Shown here one piece after another: positions 22,457-35,255 of a DNA stretch of 64,000 bases. The notes under the pieces were generated by a model that saw nothing but the letters and a program-made list of their open reading frames with translations, was not told where the DNA came from and did not search any database. Source of the DNA: Exophiala sp. HKRS030 (taxonomy: Eukaryota; Ascomycota; Eurotiomycetes; Chaetothyriales; Herpotrichiellaceae); NCBI GenBank assembly GCA_023897205.1, contig JAHWDD010000014.1, positions 434,001 to 498,000 on the forward strand. Direction: 5' to 3'. The position numbers and the translations under genes were made by a program. Numbering within the stretch: position 1 is the stretch's first letter; each line of letters opens with the position of its first letter.

Positions 22457-24122
22457 ATGGCGGAGTGGCTTCGCGAGTTAGGCTCTCCGCCGCCTCACGT
22501 CTTACTCTTGGTCGCAGTAACCTTGGCCGTAGTATTACTACGGTATGCCATTTGGAAGCACGATTCCAGAGAGCCTCCTTTGATCTCCGGCGCCCCCGTC
22601 CTTGGGCATTTACCAGGAATTTACCGTCACGGCACATCATATCCAGTAGTATTGAGGTGAGAGAGAACCATCGTTGTTTAACATTGCTTAACGAAATCAA
22701 TCGTGCAGTGCTCAAACGGATCAACTTCCAATATACGCTGTCTATCTGCTGGGCCAAAAGATCTACACGGTAAATGCAGGAGAGATTGCATCTCTACTTT
22801 CTCGCAAGAACAAGCAGCTTGATGCCGAGACAGGGTTCATTGTCGTTGTTTTCCAAAACATGCTCGGGGTGGACAAAAGCATCATGAAAACCTTGGTATC
22901 AACGCCAAAGTCCGGCCAAAAGGGCCAGCGCACCCCCTACAGAGACGACATGCGGACTACGGAGCACAGATTGCTGGCGCCCGGCGAATCAAACCGGCAG
23001 TTCTACGTGAAAATCATGAACGCGTTTGTTCAAGTCCTTGATGACATGATGCCCTCGGATACGAATAGTGTCCATCTCATGAAGTGGTTGGAAGAGCTGT
23101 ACACAAGAGTTGCAGGTGCTGGAATGTACGGAAAGAAAAGCCCATTTGAGACGCGGCCGAGCCTCATATGGGACTACTGGTATGACATTTGAAATACAGT
23201 TTTGAGCATTTTCATATTCTGAACAAAGAAATTGTTGTCTAGGTTATGGGATTCCAACATGTCGCCGTTCCTTCTCAATTTCTTTCCCAAGTACACGGCC
23301 CCGGAAGCATTCGAGGCCCGTGAAAGGCTAGTTGACGTACTCAAGGGGTGCATTGCAGATACCCACGACGACGACGAAGGCGACCAGGTCAACGTCATCA
23401 GCCGTAAACGGAGAGACATAAGTACCAAACACAGCCTTTCCGGTGACTATCTAGGACGTTCGGAGCTGGAATTGTTGAATGGACTACTTAGCAATACCGT
23501 GCCGGCGGTCTTCTGGATGTTGGCTCATACCTTGGCCGGATCTTTTTTCGGATCCATCAAGGAAGAAGTAGGACGGTCTGTGCAGGCCGAGGGAAACCGG
23601 CTCCAATTCGACATTGGTCAAGTTCGGGCACAGTGTCCGACCCTCGTGGCGACCTATCAAGAGTCACTCCGCTTGTACGCGTCGTCGGCACGGGCATACA
23701 AAGTCGTCCAAGACTTTGAGCTCATGGATGGGTGCTTGCTGAAGAAGGGAAGCCTCGTGTACGTACCGACCGAGACGATCCACAGAAACCCAAAAAATTG
23801 GGGTCCAGATGTGCTAGAATTCAAACCCGAAAGATGGATGAAGTCCGAATATGACCATCATCCTGGGTCCTATGCTCCTTTTGGAGTTGGAAGTTCCATC
23901 TGCCCGGGACGGCATTTTGTGTTCGACATGATCCTGGGGAGTTTGGTCGTGCTGCTATATAGCCTTGACATCGAACTGCCACCTGGCACTGCTGTGGGAG
24001 TTCCGAAGACGAGATTGAAAGTCATGTCGGGTGTGCGGCTGCCCGTTCATGACCTTGATGTGGTCTTGAAGCGGAAGACTTTGGGAGAATATAACTCTGA
24101 AAGAGCCAAATGGGCATTCTAG
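22457..24122 (+). CDS. Cytochrome P450 (CYP7/CYP8-like fungal group)
   Basis: Exons 22457-22656, 22709-23179, 23243-24122; introns of 52 and 63 bp; 516 residues. One N-terminal membrane segment (HVLLLVAVTLAVVLLRYAIW) anchors it in the ER. The K-helix ExxR is in YQESLRLYASSAR, the PERW-type motif in FKPERW, and the haem loop is FGVGSSICPGRHF with the axial Cys. The FGVGSSICPGR pattern and overall layout resemble the fungal sterol 7/12-alpha-hydroxylase-like P450s. It is divergent from CoA ligase 1 across a 715-bp promoter region holding two cluster motifs, so it is very probably co-regulated. The step it catalyses (ring hydroxylation, epoxidation or side-chain oxidation) cannot be assigned from sequence. 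Confidence 0.9.
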
Positions 24123-24430
24123 GAGGAATAGAAGTCGAAGCATTAAGCAGTATCATGAACTACATTCAAATTGGCCTACAATCCATATGAGCTGAAGGTA
24201 GGCCCACTGTACGTACTCCTTACACAATCTACGGAACTTTGGAACGGACAAGTACTTCCTGTACAGGCCCGACGGGATTAGACAGGATTGACTTCGTTTT
24301 CGCCATCGTGCCTCGGAGTTGCGTGAATTGCCCATGTATTTTGGTTTAGCTCAGCTCTACTCTAGTTGTCTAGTTGCAAGAGGTAACAACCTCTACATTG
24401 TAGCTATGGCGCAACAATAGACAATTTCGT
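24123..24430. other. Tail-to-tail intergenic region, no gene seen
   Basis: Converging 3' ends of the P450 and the NRPS. No motif noticed. Confidence 0.6.
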
Positions 24431-27400
24431 TTAGAGTTCAGAAATTCTTTTCATGAAATACTCCTTGGACCCGTCCATGCTTGCATGCAGACCCTCACTC
24501 GTCGAGGCCGCGGATAGCAGTGCCAACTCGCCTCTGATATCTGCAAGGCTGAAGTTGCCATATAATAAGGGCAAGGCCCTGCTTATCTTGCTTCCGATGC
24601 TGAAAACAGCCTTCCTCGACAGTATGTGGTCGTCGTATTCGAGACGCAGAACGATGGAATCTTTATCGGTCTCCAAGAACTCACACATGAGTGGAAACTT
24701 GGAACCTTCAGCCCAGGTGAAGAGCGATTCGCTCCCTTCTAGAGGTAGTGCCAACCCAGTAGACTTCTCGTGAAACGTCACCATTACTTCGAACATGGGC
24801 TGATCTGCTGATGCGACTTTTGTGGTCCAAACACGTTGCAACTCATTCCAAGGCATAATGTGCGAAATCGCTGCTTGGCTTGCGGATTGGACTACCGAAG
24901 CGTATGTATGAGCAGCTTCGAGCTTTTTCGCTTCAGTTGGGAACTTGACTCGAATTGGAATTGGCTGCAGGTAGAGTCCAACGGTGCACATGTCAAACTC
25001 GCATTGGCGATTCATGTATGGACCTCCAACAGTGATATCAATCGACGGCTCAGCATGCTGCAATGCTATCGCAACTGCAGCGATGGCGAACTGATGCTTT
25101 GTGATGCTGCTGCTGCTATCTCGGAGGACAGTATTGGTCGCATGTACTGTGTCCATTGGTAGCTTCATAATGATTGAGGATCCTGTGTTGCGATTACGAC
25201 TGTTCTTGGTGGTTGTGAAGCATCTTCGCCCGAGGCTTTCTGGAGATCCTCTCAGAGAATTGACCCAGAAAGCCTCATCGTCGGGAGAGATTAGTGTCTC
25301 TGCCAGCTTACCTCCTGGGTAAGGGAGACTACAGTGCAGGGGAGGATGGCCGTTGTACGTGCCGCCAACTTCCTCAAGGAGAATCCGCATAGCAATCAGA
25401 TCGCATATGATATGACTGGCCACCACCAGCATGTGTGACGGGGAAATCAGCACTCGAATGAGGTGATCACGCTCGATGTCAAACGGCCGATTAATCTCGG
25501 ACGCCACATCTATGCATCCCATATACTGCGCTTGCGGATGTGTGCTATTCCATGATCGCATGATATTTCGGCTTGCTGAATATTGCGTGTACCTTGAGCG
25601 GAGAATACTGTGCCTAATCAGGACTGTGTTCCAACTACTCACGAGACGACAACTGTCGATCTCTGGAGGAAGTTCACAAGCAAAGGACACATTGAAGCTG
25701 GTGGTACATGCTGCCCTATTGTAGTGATCTGTCCACCATACTTCGACTGGAGATAGTGATTCAGGAGGGTTAGACGAGGTCTCAGCAATGTGCTCCGGTT
25801 CAGAGGGAACTTTGTCGAGCGTTGGGATCAGCCTCGCTTGTTCGCATAGCTTCTGATTTTTGATCACCAGACTCAGAGGGAATCTGCAAGAGAATGTCTG
25901 CGATAATCCGGTGGCTAATCGTAGTTGGCGAAGTGAATGACCACCCAGAGAGGAAAATTGTGATTCTGGGTCCAGTTTGGCCGAATGCTTAAGCTCCAGT
26001 ATTTCTCGCCATACTTCAGCAACCTTCAACTCCATATCATTCATACTGTTGCACGCAGTATCGGCCGAGCAGCGGTCCACGTCGTGAATCTTTGTATAGT
26101 CGAGCTTCCCCGCCTTTGTAAGAGGGAATGATTCTACCGCTACGGCAAAGCGGGGAATTGCATGAGTAGGAAGAATTTCAGCCATCAAGCTCCTTAGTTT
26201 TGGTATCGAGACAGTCTTTGGTTGCACCATCACAATCAGGTAATCGTCCTTCTGCGCCACGGCGGCGGCTGAGACTTGTGGGAGGCCAGCAATTCGGACT
26301 TCCACATCATCCATATCAACCCGGAACCCCCTGAGCTTGATTTGTCGATCTGTTCTACCAAGTAAAACAACTTCTCCGGACTTCGTCCAGTAGCCAAGAT
26401 CACCTGTACAATAGACATACTCGCCGAGCCCTGTACAAACAGGATCTGTAATGAACTTCTCCTGAGTGGCTTCTGGTAGGCCAATGTAGCCCTTGGAAAC
26501 CTGCACTCCAGCTAGACACACTTCGCCGATCCATCCAGGCACCGTGAGTCGGCGGTGTCTATCGAGGATATAGACTCGCGTCGAGGAGTTGGGGCTGCCG
26601 ATTGTTACCTTTGTATGCGGTTGGAGGCGTTTGATGGTTGCTCCACATGTAGCCTCCGTAGGACCGTACATGTTGTAGAGGGCTTTTTCGCTGGCCCAAC
26701 GATCACATACTTCTTGTGTGACCCTTTCACCTACAAGATATACCTGAGACTCTTGAGCGATAAGTTCTTCTGACTGGAGAGTTGAGACCTACCGTCTTCA
26801 GACTATTGCAATCGCCAGGTCTGAGAACCTTTGCGACAGACGGGGTAAAAATGGCTGCATCAGCTTCTGCCAGGTGCCCGAACGGGTCACAATCCCCAGG
26901 CAACAAAAGAGTAGCACCGTAGGACAGGGCGGAGAAGATTTCATGGATACTGCCATCGAATGAAACAGACATGGTCTGCGCAATTTTCCAGCCTGGCCGG
27001 GCAAACAAACGCACCTCGAGATCCCGTTGGAAGGCCACCAGCCCTCGGTGGGTGCACAGAACGCCCTTCGGTATGCCAGTTGACCCAGAAGTAAAACAAA
27101 GATAAGCGCCACTGCCCGGGTCGATGTGTCTTTCCAATGTACCGGCCGAGCCTTGCTCTTTACTTCGAGACAAGAGTTCATCGACCGCAAAGTAATATGA
27201 GCATCCTGCTAGAGTCAACCCTTTTTGCTTTTGCGACGGTACAAGAAAGACCTGGGCACCCGAGGTCTGGAAATTGGACTCTAGTAATGAAGCCGACAGG
27301 TTTGGATTCATTGGGCAGTACGTGGCTCCACATTTGAGAACTCCGTAGATCCCCTTAAGCCACGCCACAGACTGGTCCGCGTAGAGACACACGACGTCTC

Positions 27401-29153
27401 CAGGCTGGACCACCCCCGAGAGCTCCAAGCTTACACGATCACTGGCGAGGTCAAGTTCTCTGTATGTGATGGACTTGTCTGCTCTCTGAGCTGCTGTAGC
27501 TTGCGGATATCGTGCTGCTGTTCGACGGAAAAGCGAAACCAGGCTATCTTGAACTGATGCATAGGTGGATAGAGACGAGCCGCAATTCCCAACCCTTCGC
27601 AGAAATGATTGTTCCTCTAGGCTGACTGCCTCCAGGAGACACATTGCAACAGTGTGAGTTGGCTTGAGTAGAGATGCAAGCATTCTCTGAAAGATGACAC
27701 TTATAAGCTCGATCGTGTCGCGAGAATAGTACTTTGGCAAATACTGGAAGTTCACCATGCCTTCGTTCTCGATTGTGATGCTGATGGGAATTTCGGTATT
27801 CATTCTGGATTTCCAGACGGTAGCATCGCGCTTGGGAATTCCCGGTATATCCTGATTAAATTGTAGAGCAAGGATCGAAGAGACATGTCGGTCATAGCAA
27901 CCTTCCGGTAGAGCCCATTCCACCGATGCCAGTTCTGCTATTCTCAGAAGAATGTATCGTAGATACTCGATGCTTGTTAGATCTTGGTTGACCTCCATGA
28001 ATAGAGGAATCATTGTTGCAAGGCTTCCGATTACGTCCAGGGCGCCAGGAATCGGAATCGCTCTCCCAGACATAGCAACTCCAAACGCCACAAAATCTGA
28101 ATCTGTGAGTAGCGACATGGCCAAACCCCATGCCCCTTGGTAGAGAGCGGCTTCGGTGATGTTATGCTTCTGAACAAATGCAGCTATCTGTTCTTTTGTA
28201 TGTCCTAGACTGAGGGTGTAGATTTCGTTTACGAAAAAGCTTTCTGGTCCGGAAATCTTGTCTAGCTGCTCTGGCAGCGCAAGAGCCAATTGGGTCGCGG
28301 ATTTCAATATGATATCCTTTTGACTCTTCCAATATTGCACCGCTTCGCTCTGGTGCTCTAGAACATAAGCTTCTCTTCGAGCAAGGAAATCCAATATTGA
28401 TGAACTGGGTGCGGGCGTCAGGCCCGTCATAGCCTGGGCCACCTTGTGCAGAAGCTGTTCCATTGAGTACCCATCTAACAGAGCATGGTGAACCTGGAAC
28501 AACACACAAGCATCATTAAAGCCGTCACTCGGTTGCTTGGTGCTGATTGCTTTGAATGCATAGCCAATACCGGTGAAAACAGGTGGTTTCAGAATTTCCT
28601 TCTCAATGTCAAAATGGCTTTGGACCAATACATCGGCCCAGGAAAATGGTCGACATGTTCGAACCCAGAAAGAGGATTCTCTGCGGAGTTGCAAATCGGC
28701 GTGGAACATCTCCTCGCGTCCGATGACAGTCTGCCAGGCCTTCTTCAGCCTGGGGAGGTCGGCCGCGCTGCAGTCCTGCCGGTGGTAGATGATATTCCAA
28801 TGAGATTTCTCATATGAGCCACGTATGAGTGACATTTGCATCTCTGTGGCAGGATAGTGCTCGCAGAGGATACCTTCTGGTGTTTGAAGATGGACATTAT
28901 TGGCAGGTCCAGGAGTGCCATTGCTTGTACGGGATGCGGCTAGTTGTATGAGATGCTCCAGCGATGGTGCCTGGAGAATGTCTCTGACTGAGATCTTGAT
29001 CCCAGCATCTTTGCATGCATGAGATAATACGAGTGCAGAGAGTGAATTCCCGCCAGCCTTGGTAAAGCTTTGGTTGAGATCGAGAGATGCGGGTTGCACA
29101 CCAAGGCGCTCTGCCACCAGAGTCAGCATCTGCGACTCTAGTGTGACGATCAT
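24431..29153 (-). CDS. Non-ribosomal peptide synthetase, T-C-A-T-C, diketopiperazine-forming (GliP-like)
   Basis: Exons 26793-29153 and 24431-26743 with a 49-bp intron; 1557 residues from the first ATG in frame. Domains in order: T1 with AGGNSLSAL (Ser37); C1 with HHALLDG; A with CFTSGSTGIPKG, NMYGPTEAT (about 811-819), TGDLGYW, RQIKLRGFRVD and the Lys of LTKAGKLDY; T2 with LGGHSLRQL (about residue 1060); terminal C2 with ASHIICDL. There is a single A domain and no A before T1; 1 kb upstream shows no trace of one. ETP synthetases build a cyclo-dipeptide, the last C-type domain releasing the ring. One A domain serving both carriers would fit a symmetric precursor such as cyclo-Phe-Phe (inference). 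Hand-aligned pocket residues are D-G-H-F-Y-V-M-C-G-K, which I cannot match to a known code. Confidence 0.9.
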
Positions 29154-30290
29154 GGTTGGTATTACTATTGAGTCTCGTGTGCTGCTAAAATCGGAGCGTT
29201 TAGTATGCGTGGGAGATCCTCCTGCGCATTCGAGGGCCACCAAATGCCGGCCCGGCTACATCTTTTGCCGGCCCGCAGCCCCCGTGACCTAGCCTACAAA
29301 GTCCAAGACCAGGAGGTACTGCCTCGGGATGAAAGTCTCCAGGATGTCAGTCTTCCTCCTCCGGTCCGATAGAGAAATATGCACTAGCAGGACTCATACT
29401 GCGGCCGTGATAGCCCTCGATCACCCCGACAATCCGGCATCTGCACACGGTTCGCCTCTGTGCCTGGAAGTTCATCAATCGAAGTACGAGTAGCCAGGAA
29501 AGGTCACGAGTGCCTGGGTAGGGAGTGGGAAGTACGAATTCTGGTAAGTACCTACAAATACACCGTAGGTATCAGATCTCAAACCCTGAAGTTTCGTTGA
29601 TGGAAGCAATAAAGTCGAGGGACTAGGTGTGTCGAAGACTGCGCTAGTCTTAAGCAGGGCCATGCAGTGGGAGCATGTTGCCGAGTGGGCGACAGTAGGA
29701 ATATCATTACATAGAAGGCATCGTACCTGTGTCCTCATACTGTTCAGCCGGAATGATTCGCTACACCAAGGACGCAATATCTCTGACTTTGCACTGAAAT
29801 GGTGCATAACTGAGATAGGACGAGAGTCCCCAGAGGCTCTGGGGGTACGCCGGGTGCAGCAGGCGCTCCAGGGGCTTATCATCGATTTACCAGCCTACTA
29901 AGTGACTAGAGAGTGAAAAGGTCTTGGGAATTCTATGCGCTGGTAGTAGCCCGTGAAAAGCATGAAACGTGAGCAAGTCGGAATGCCATTATGCTCCGGT
30001 GAAGCATACAATGTCCACCCACCTACGTATACTCTGGACTATAGAGGCCTTGATACCGCCAAGAAATTGCTGGTTGCTGGGGCGCCGGACGTGACTGACG
30101 CCAGGTAAACAAGCCAGAAGCCGACCGTTCGTAGTCATGATCATTATATCGTCTATGCTTCTGAACAACCAAACCTCGTACCAATGGTAGACTATATCTG
30201 ATCAGGCCCCGTGCGCCAACATATCTTCTTTTATTCAACATAGCACCAACCGTTCATCAGGTTGCCCAGATTTTCGAGGACGCCGAAAAC
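29154..30290. other. NRPS 5' region and unique spacer
   Basis: Normal composition. Holds a core promoter motif at 29362-29370. A minus-strand open frame at 29475-29882 has no adenylation-domain or other known motif, so the missing first A domain is not here. Confidence 0.5.
29362..29370 (+). promoter_or_regulatory. Partial cluster motif CGGNCCGNT upstream of the NRPS
   Basis: CGGTCCGAT, 209 bp upstream of the NRPS ATG; matches the first nine positions of the 12-bp motif, the final CGG being AGA. Confidence 0.45.
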
Positions 30291-31876
30291 GAGCCTCAGC
30301 AGAGAGGACGCAGACTCAACCGCAATCGAGCACCATCTGTCGGCAATGTCCTGAGAGGCCGTCAAAAAGAGAACTACAGTTCTATAAAAGCCCACATATT
30401 CTCCCCTTATAAGCCTATCTATACTGCAAGCCCTCTAGGAGAACAGCACATTAATAGCTCTTCCTAACCAAAAAGAATCCCTACGAAGACTAACAATAAG
30501 GGTGTCTCCTCTTGACGGCCTACCACAAGAAAACAGGGAGCTTAGTCTCTTTAAAAGGTTTAATACTAGGAAAAGAGAAGAGCATAGAGTATAGTAGTGT
30601 CTTAGCCACCAAAGAATAAGTAATAAAGAAGAAACCGAAAATAATTAAATTAGCGGCTAACCTTTTAGATTTACTTAAGAGGAGGTTAAAGAAAGATCTT
30701 AAAGAAGAAGACTATAATTAAGAAAATAACATATCACCCTTATAACCTGTTATTAAGACTCTAATCTGGGCTCAGTTTATAATATAACTAGTTAGTAACC
30801 TAGATAGCATAATACTTTAGCTAGGATTCTTAAGAAGGACTGTTAAGAATAAAATAAAACTGTACATATCCCGAGACTACTTGAATTTCGACCATTAGAG
30901 TAGAGAAACTTCTATAGCTATAGTCTAGTTATACCTTTATCTCTGAACCATAAGCCTTTAATTTATCCTTTTTTAGATTATAAGTTTAGTAGAAGTTCTA
31001 TCTTCACTAAAAATCTTAATAATAAGCTATAGATAGAGCTAAAGAGACTAAAGAGTTAGGATCTAACTAATAGTTAATTAAGTTTATCTTCTGTTCTAGT
31101 GAACTATCCCATTCTTTTAACTCACTTATTAAAGTTATCTTAGGTAGATACGAAAGTATAAAGAGGCTCACTAGTAATTAAGGCTATTTAGAGCTTTAAT
31201 TCGAAAGCTCGTTATAGTGAGCGCAAAGTAGCTAGAACCCCAATAGAAAGTATACCTTCACTAAGCCCTTAAGAAATTGACACAGCGTTTAAAAAGGTCT
31301 TAGACTCACCCAATATATCACTAAACATAGGTAAGAACATGCGTAGTTTAAAGCCTGACGTTAAAGTAGGCCTAATGAAAAGTGACAGAATTAGCAGAAG
31401 TTCCTTAATAGACACTATTAGTACAGAAGTACCTAAAGTCTAGTTATCTATTAAAGTATCACTAAAAAAGACATTAAGTGGTAAACGAATAAGGAAGATA
31501 ATGGGAAAGATAATAAGAGATCGCGATTATGATCTTAACCTTAAAGTCGCATTTTAACATTGGTAAAGCGCGATAATAATTCTTCTACTAAACTAGAAAA
31601 GTAAGGGTTATCTTCTAAATCTTAGAGTAAGAGTAAGAATAAGTTAGCTAACCTTATAAGCTTAAGACCTATATTAGTATATACTATAATATTAATAACT
31701 TTGTTTACTTCACTAAATCTAGTAAATAATACTATAACTTTAGGAGATATTATTTATTACCTTTAAGAAGTTTAGAAGTTAAAACTAATTAAGGTTAATA
31801 AACTATATAAGCTATAAATACTACTAAGGAATAAATTAATTAACTAGACAGATTATTTTCGTGATAAAAGGTAGTA
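30291..31876. other. RIP-degraded repeat DNA, family not identified
   Basis: AT-rich with stops in all frames from about 30.5 kb. No inverted ends or readable transposase or RT block recognised. CTATAAAAGCCC near 30383 is a TATA-like string of the kind seen in LTR promoters. Confidence 0.4.
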
Positions 31877-33732
31877 AAGTACTATATAGTTTAATAAACT
31901 ATATAGAGTAATAAACTATAAAAACCTACCTAATTACCTTCTAATATCTTTAATATAGTACTAATATAACTATTCTATTATCTAAAGATATTAATAAGTA
32001 GTTAAATACTTTATCTTCCTCCTTAGACTCGATTTTAATAATAAGTTACTAGTATAATAAACCTTATTACCGTTTTATTAACTACTTTACTTCTATCTCC
32101 TAAGTAACCTTTAACACTTTCTCTATAGAGTACATAAATTCGCCTTTTAACCTAACTCTTTTACCTTACTTATAACTTTTTTATACCTTAAGTAACTGAC
32201 TTTACTCTTAATTTTATTACTAAAGAAGTGTATTCTTAGTGATAAGCGTTTTTATTATATAAATTACTTAGGCTATATATTACTTAATAAGTAATATAAA
32301 TCTAAATATTTATATTAACACTATATTTAAGAGTATATTAAATTCTTAAAGTTTTATACTATTTAGGGAAGAGTAATATAGTAAAGAGAAGTTAAGATTA
32401 TATCTCTTTAATAGTGTAATTAAATATAAAATATATATAATTATATTTTATAAAAGATAATTTAGTACTTTCTATAGATTATTTAGTATTAATTTAGTAT
32501 CTCACTATCTTATAAGAATATTATTTAGCTTAATAGCCTTTATATATACATGAATAAATATTTTAAGCTATTCTAAACACGAAATATATTATATACTAAG
32601 CTATAAAGTTATATTAATTTTATTTAAGTGAGCGCACTTAAACGCTAAAAATACTTCTATATTAAATGACTAAAGAATATAGAAGTAATATAATAACATA
32701 ATTAGTAAGTTAATATTATTCTTTATATAATAAGTAATAAAATTAGCTTTAATATAACTTTTATAGTTATTAACGATTAATAATTAGGACTAACTTATTA
32801 CTTTTTTATAAGTTTAAGACTTAAATACCTTAATTAACTATTATAAACTAAGCTTATTTAATGTTTAACTATTTTTACTAATTATAAAATACTAATTAAA
32901 GAGTATTTAAGCTAGTAACTATTTAAAATTAATGTTTTAACCCTTAAAGATAATTATTAATGAAAGTGCGTCTTTAGCTATATTAATATATTTAATTATA
33001 ATTACTTACTTTTATTTCCCTATTATGATCTTATATTATTATTAATAGTTAAGAGAAATTAAGACCTTTATTATTTAACTCTCTTTAACTCTAAAACTAA
33101 ATTTATTTATATTCTAAATATTAAAATTATTATAGGCGCGCTCTTAGAATTTAGTAATAACTATATTAAACTATACTTTAATCTTATTATATAATGTATT
33201 ATTAAATTATATAGCCTTAAATTACTTTATATAAATACTTTAAATAGTTAAGTAATAATTAAGAAAGTAATAAAGTTATTTATAATTAATTAAAGTAATA
33301 ATTTTAGTGAAGACTAAATTTTATAATATATATTAAATATATTTATAGCGAATTAATTTAGCTAGCTTAATTAATAACATTAATATAATAAGTAATTTAG
33401 TGTATATATATTATAAGACTCATTATATAAGCGTCTTTTTTTCTGCGTTTAAAAGGATTTAAACTATTTCTATAGCTTAAGCGCGTAAAAATCCTTTAGT
33501 AAGCTAATATAATAAGGTTTAATATAACATATTAAAAGTGGCGGTAGTAGCGCGAACAGACTTATATTCTTAATTTCGATGTGCTAGGATAGTCTTCTAA
33601 ACTCACTCTTTAAGATTAGCTACTTTAGAAGTGCGTTAGTAACCCATGATTAATAGGAGTGATAATTAAACGTAACTAGATAGAGTTTTGTGGTTCATTA
33701 CTCTATATGGTTCATTAAACTATATGGTACTC
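31877..33732 (-). mobile_element. Fot1/pogo-like DNA transposon copy 3, RIP-dead, inverted
   Basis: Ends match the other two copies in reverse orientation: AAGTACTATATAGTTTAATA at the left (first G mutated to A) and ..TATATGGTACTC at the right, both flanked by TA. Same internal structure as copy 2, without the 400-bp extra segment. The transposase remnant reads on the minus strand. Confidence 0.85.
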
Positions 33733-33734
33733 TA

Positions 33735-35255
33735 GATAAAAAGTAGCTATTAGATTTTATGTCCTAAATATATGTGCCTTAGCCATATTATGTTTAGTAT
33801 AAGGAGGTTATTAATGTCACTAAAGAAGTCTTCTGGATTTTCTGACCTTATCTTATATCGTTCCCATTCTTAAGGCTAATGAGACCTATAGTTATCTATA
33901 TACACATTTTTTATCTCTAAGGCCGTTATACCTAGTAGCTTTATATATTAGTGAGGTTAAGTGGGAAATAACACAGTATCTTACTATCTATCTAGACCTT
34001 TATAATAGTCTTATTACTACTTTACTAACGTTTACTAAGTGTAATACATTATGAGAAGACCTTCGGTAGTTAGGATTTAAGAAAGTTAAGGGGGGGGAAG
34101 CCTGCGCACATGCAAGGAGAAGTTTGACGGCGGGGTATATAAAAGGCTAAAGTACTGGGTATCAGCAGTAAAGGCAGATAGATAGCCCCTTAAGAATGTG
34201 TGAGCTAGACCACCATGGAAGCTCACCAGTCCCTAGAAGAGTCCTATGAAAAAGAGGACAGAGGAAGCACCCTAACTTGCCCTAGATGTCAAGGTTAGTT
34301 AAGTATAGATGGCTAAAGCGGATAACTAGTTATGAGGTTGAATAATGCAGGGTTTCTCGCCTCAAGATACGGTAATAGGTGAAGCAACTATATCGTTAAA
34401 AACGGAAGAGGGCATGGCTTGACGGCTTTGGTATATACTTTCCCTCATTATCGTGGTGATATTTCCTTGTCAGTATATGAGCGGGTGCTTTGGTTACGGT
34501 GGGATGGCAAACAACCCGTGTATGGACTGCCTTCCTAGAAGATAGTTTCTTGTTTATGATATGAAGTCAATGATAACTGCTTTACAGAACCACGCATTGC
34601 GGCTCATTCTCGATCAAATCGTGCTCGTAGTCTCCATCGGTGTTCTGGAGGTTTCACTTCTGCTTCATGTTCTGCGGCTTTCCAGTGTTGTTGCCATCTG
34701 GAATTTAACCCACCTTTGCCTTGCTGCCGTTGAGTCAGCATGCGGCCTCCTACTAGCTTGTCCACCTTCGTGGGGGGTATCCCGGTGGCGGTCTGCGTAG
34801 TATGCTAAGCATACACCTGCAAAATCAAGGGTCTTGACGGACTCTGGACTTCCGTCACTTGGCGGTCTGCTCTCAGCCCATAAAGGCTTGTCAAGGGCTT
34901 CTTTTCCGGCGAAGAGAAGCGCGAATGCATGCCCACGTTGCTCTCTTGACGGTCCAAGTACATGTGCCGACGGCCGAACCTGGGGCCATCCGCCCCACAG
35001 TGATCCATAGGTAGATATGCCATTGGATTTCAATATCGGACCGCAGAATGGGCACCGACTGAGCTCGTCCCCTCATCGAGCACAGACTGTCGGTTTCCGA
35101 TGTTTTGTCAGTGAGTTCCTCCCGGCTCGTGTATTCCGGAAGGGCTTAATTGTAAGATTAGCGACTGTCTAGATGGTTATCCTTACATAGGTGCCTCCTC
35201 TTTCAAGTATCTTCAGCCAATATAGGAAGTCAGACAGCTCAAGTCGCCGCCAATA
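33735..35255. other. Spacer between repeat block and P450; no confident gene
   Basis: AT-rich to about 34.08 kb, then normal. A TATA string (GTATATAAAAGG, 34136-34147) precedes an ATG at 34215 that opens a 27-codon frame ending in TCPRCQG; this may be the start of a lost element or nothing. Minus-strand open frames at 34.67-35.08 kb have no motif. Confidence 0.4.
35090..35100 (+). promoter_or_regulatory. TCGGN3CCGA palindrome upstream of P450
   Basis: TCGGTTTCCGA, 156 bp upstream of the ATG at 35256. It fits the TCGGN3CCGA sequence described for the gliotoxin regulator GliZ. Only copy noticed in the window. Confidence 0.4.

Noticed and set aside
29475..29882. Possible missing NRPS A domain upstream
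   Set aside because: The 135-codon frame has none of the adenylation motifs.
34665..35076. Minus-strand open frames of 61-122 codons
   Set aside because: No domain, overlapping frames, in the promoter of a P450.
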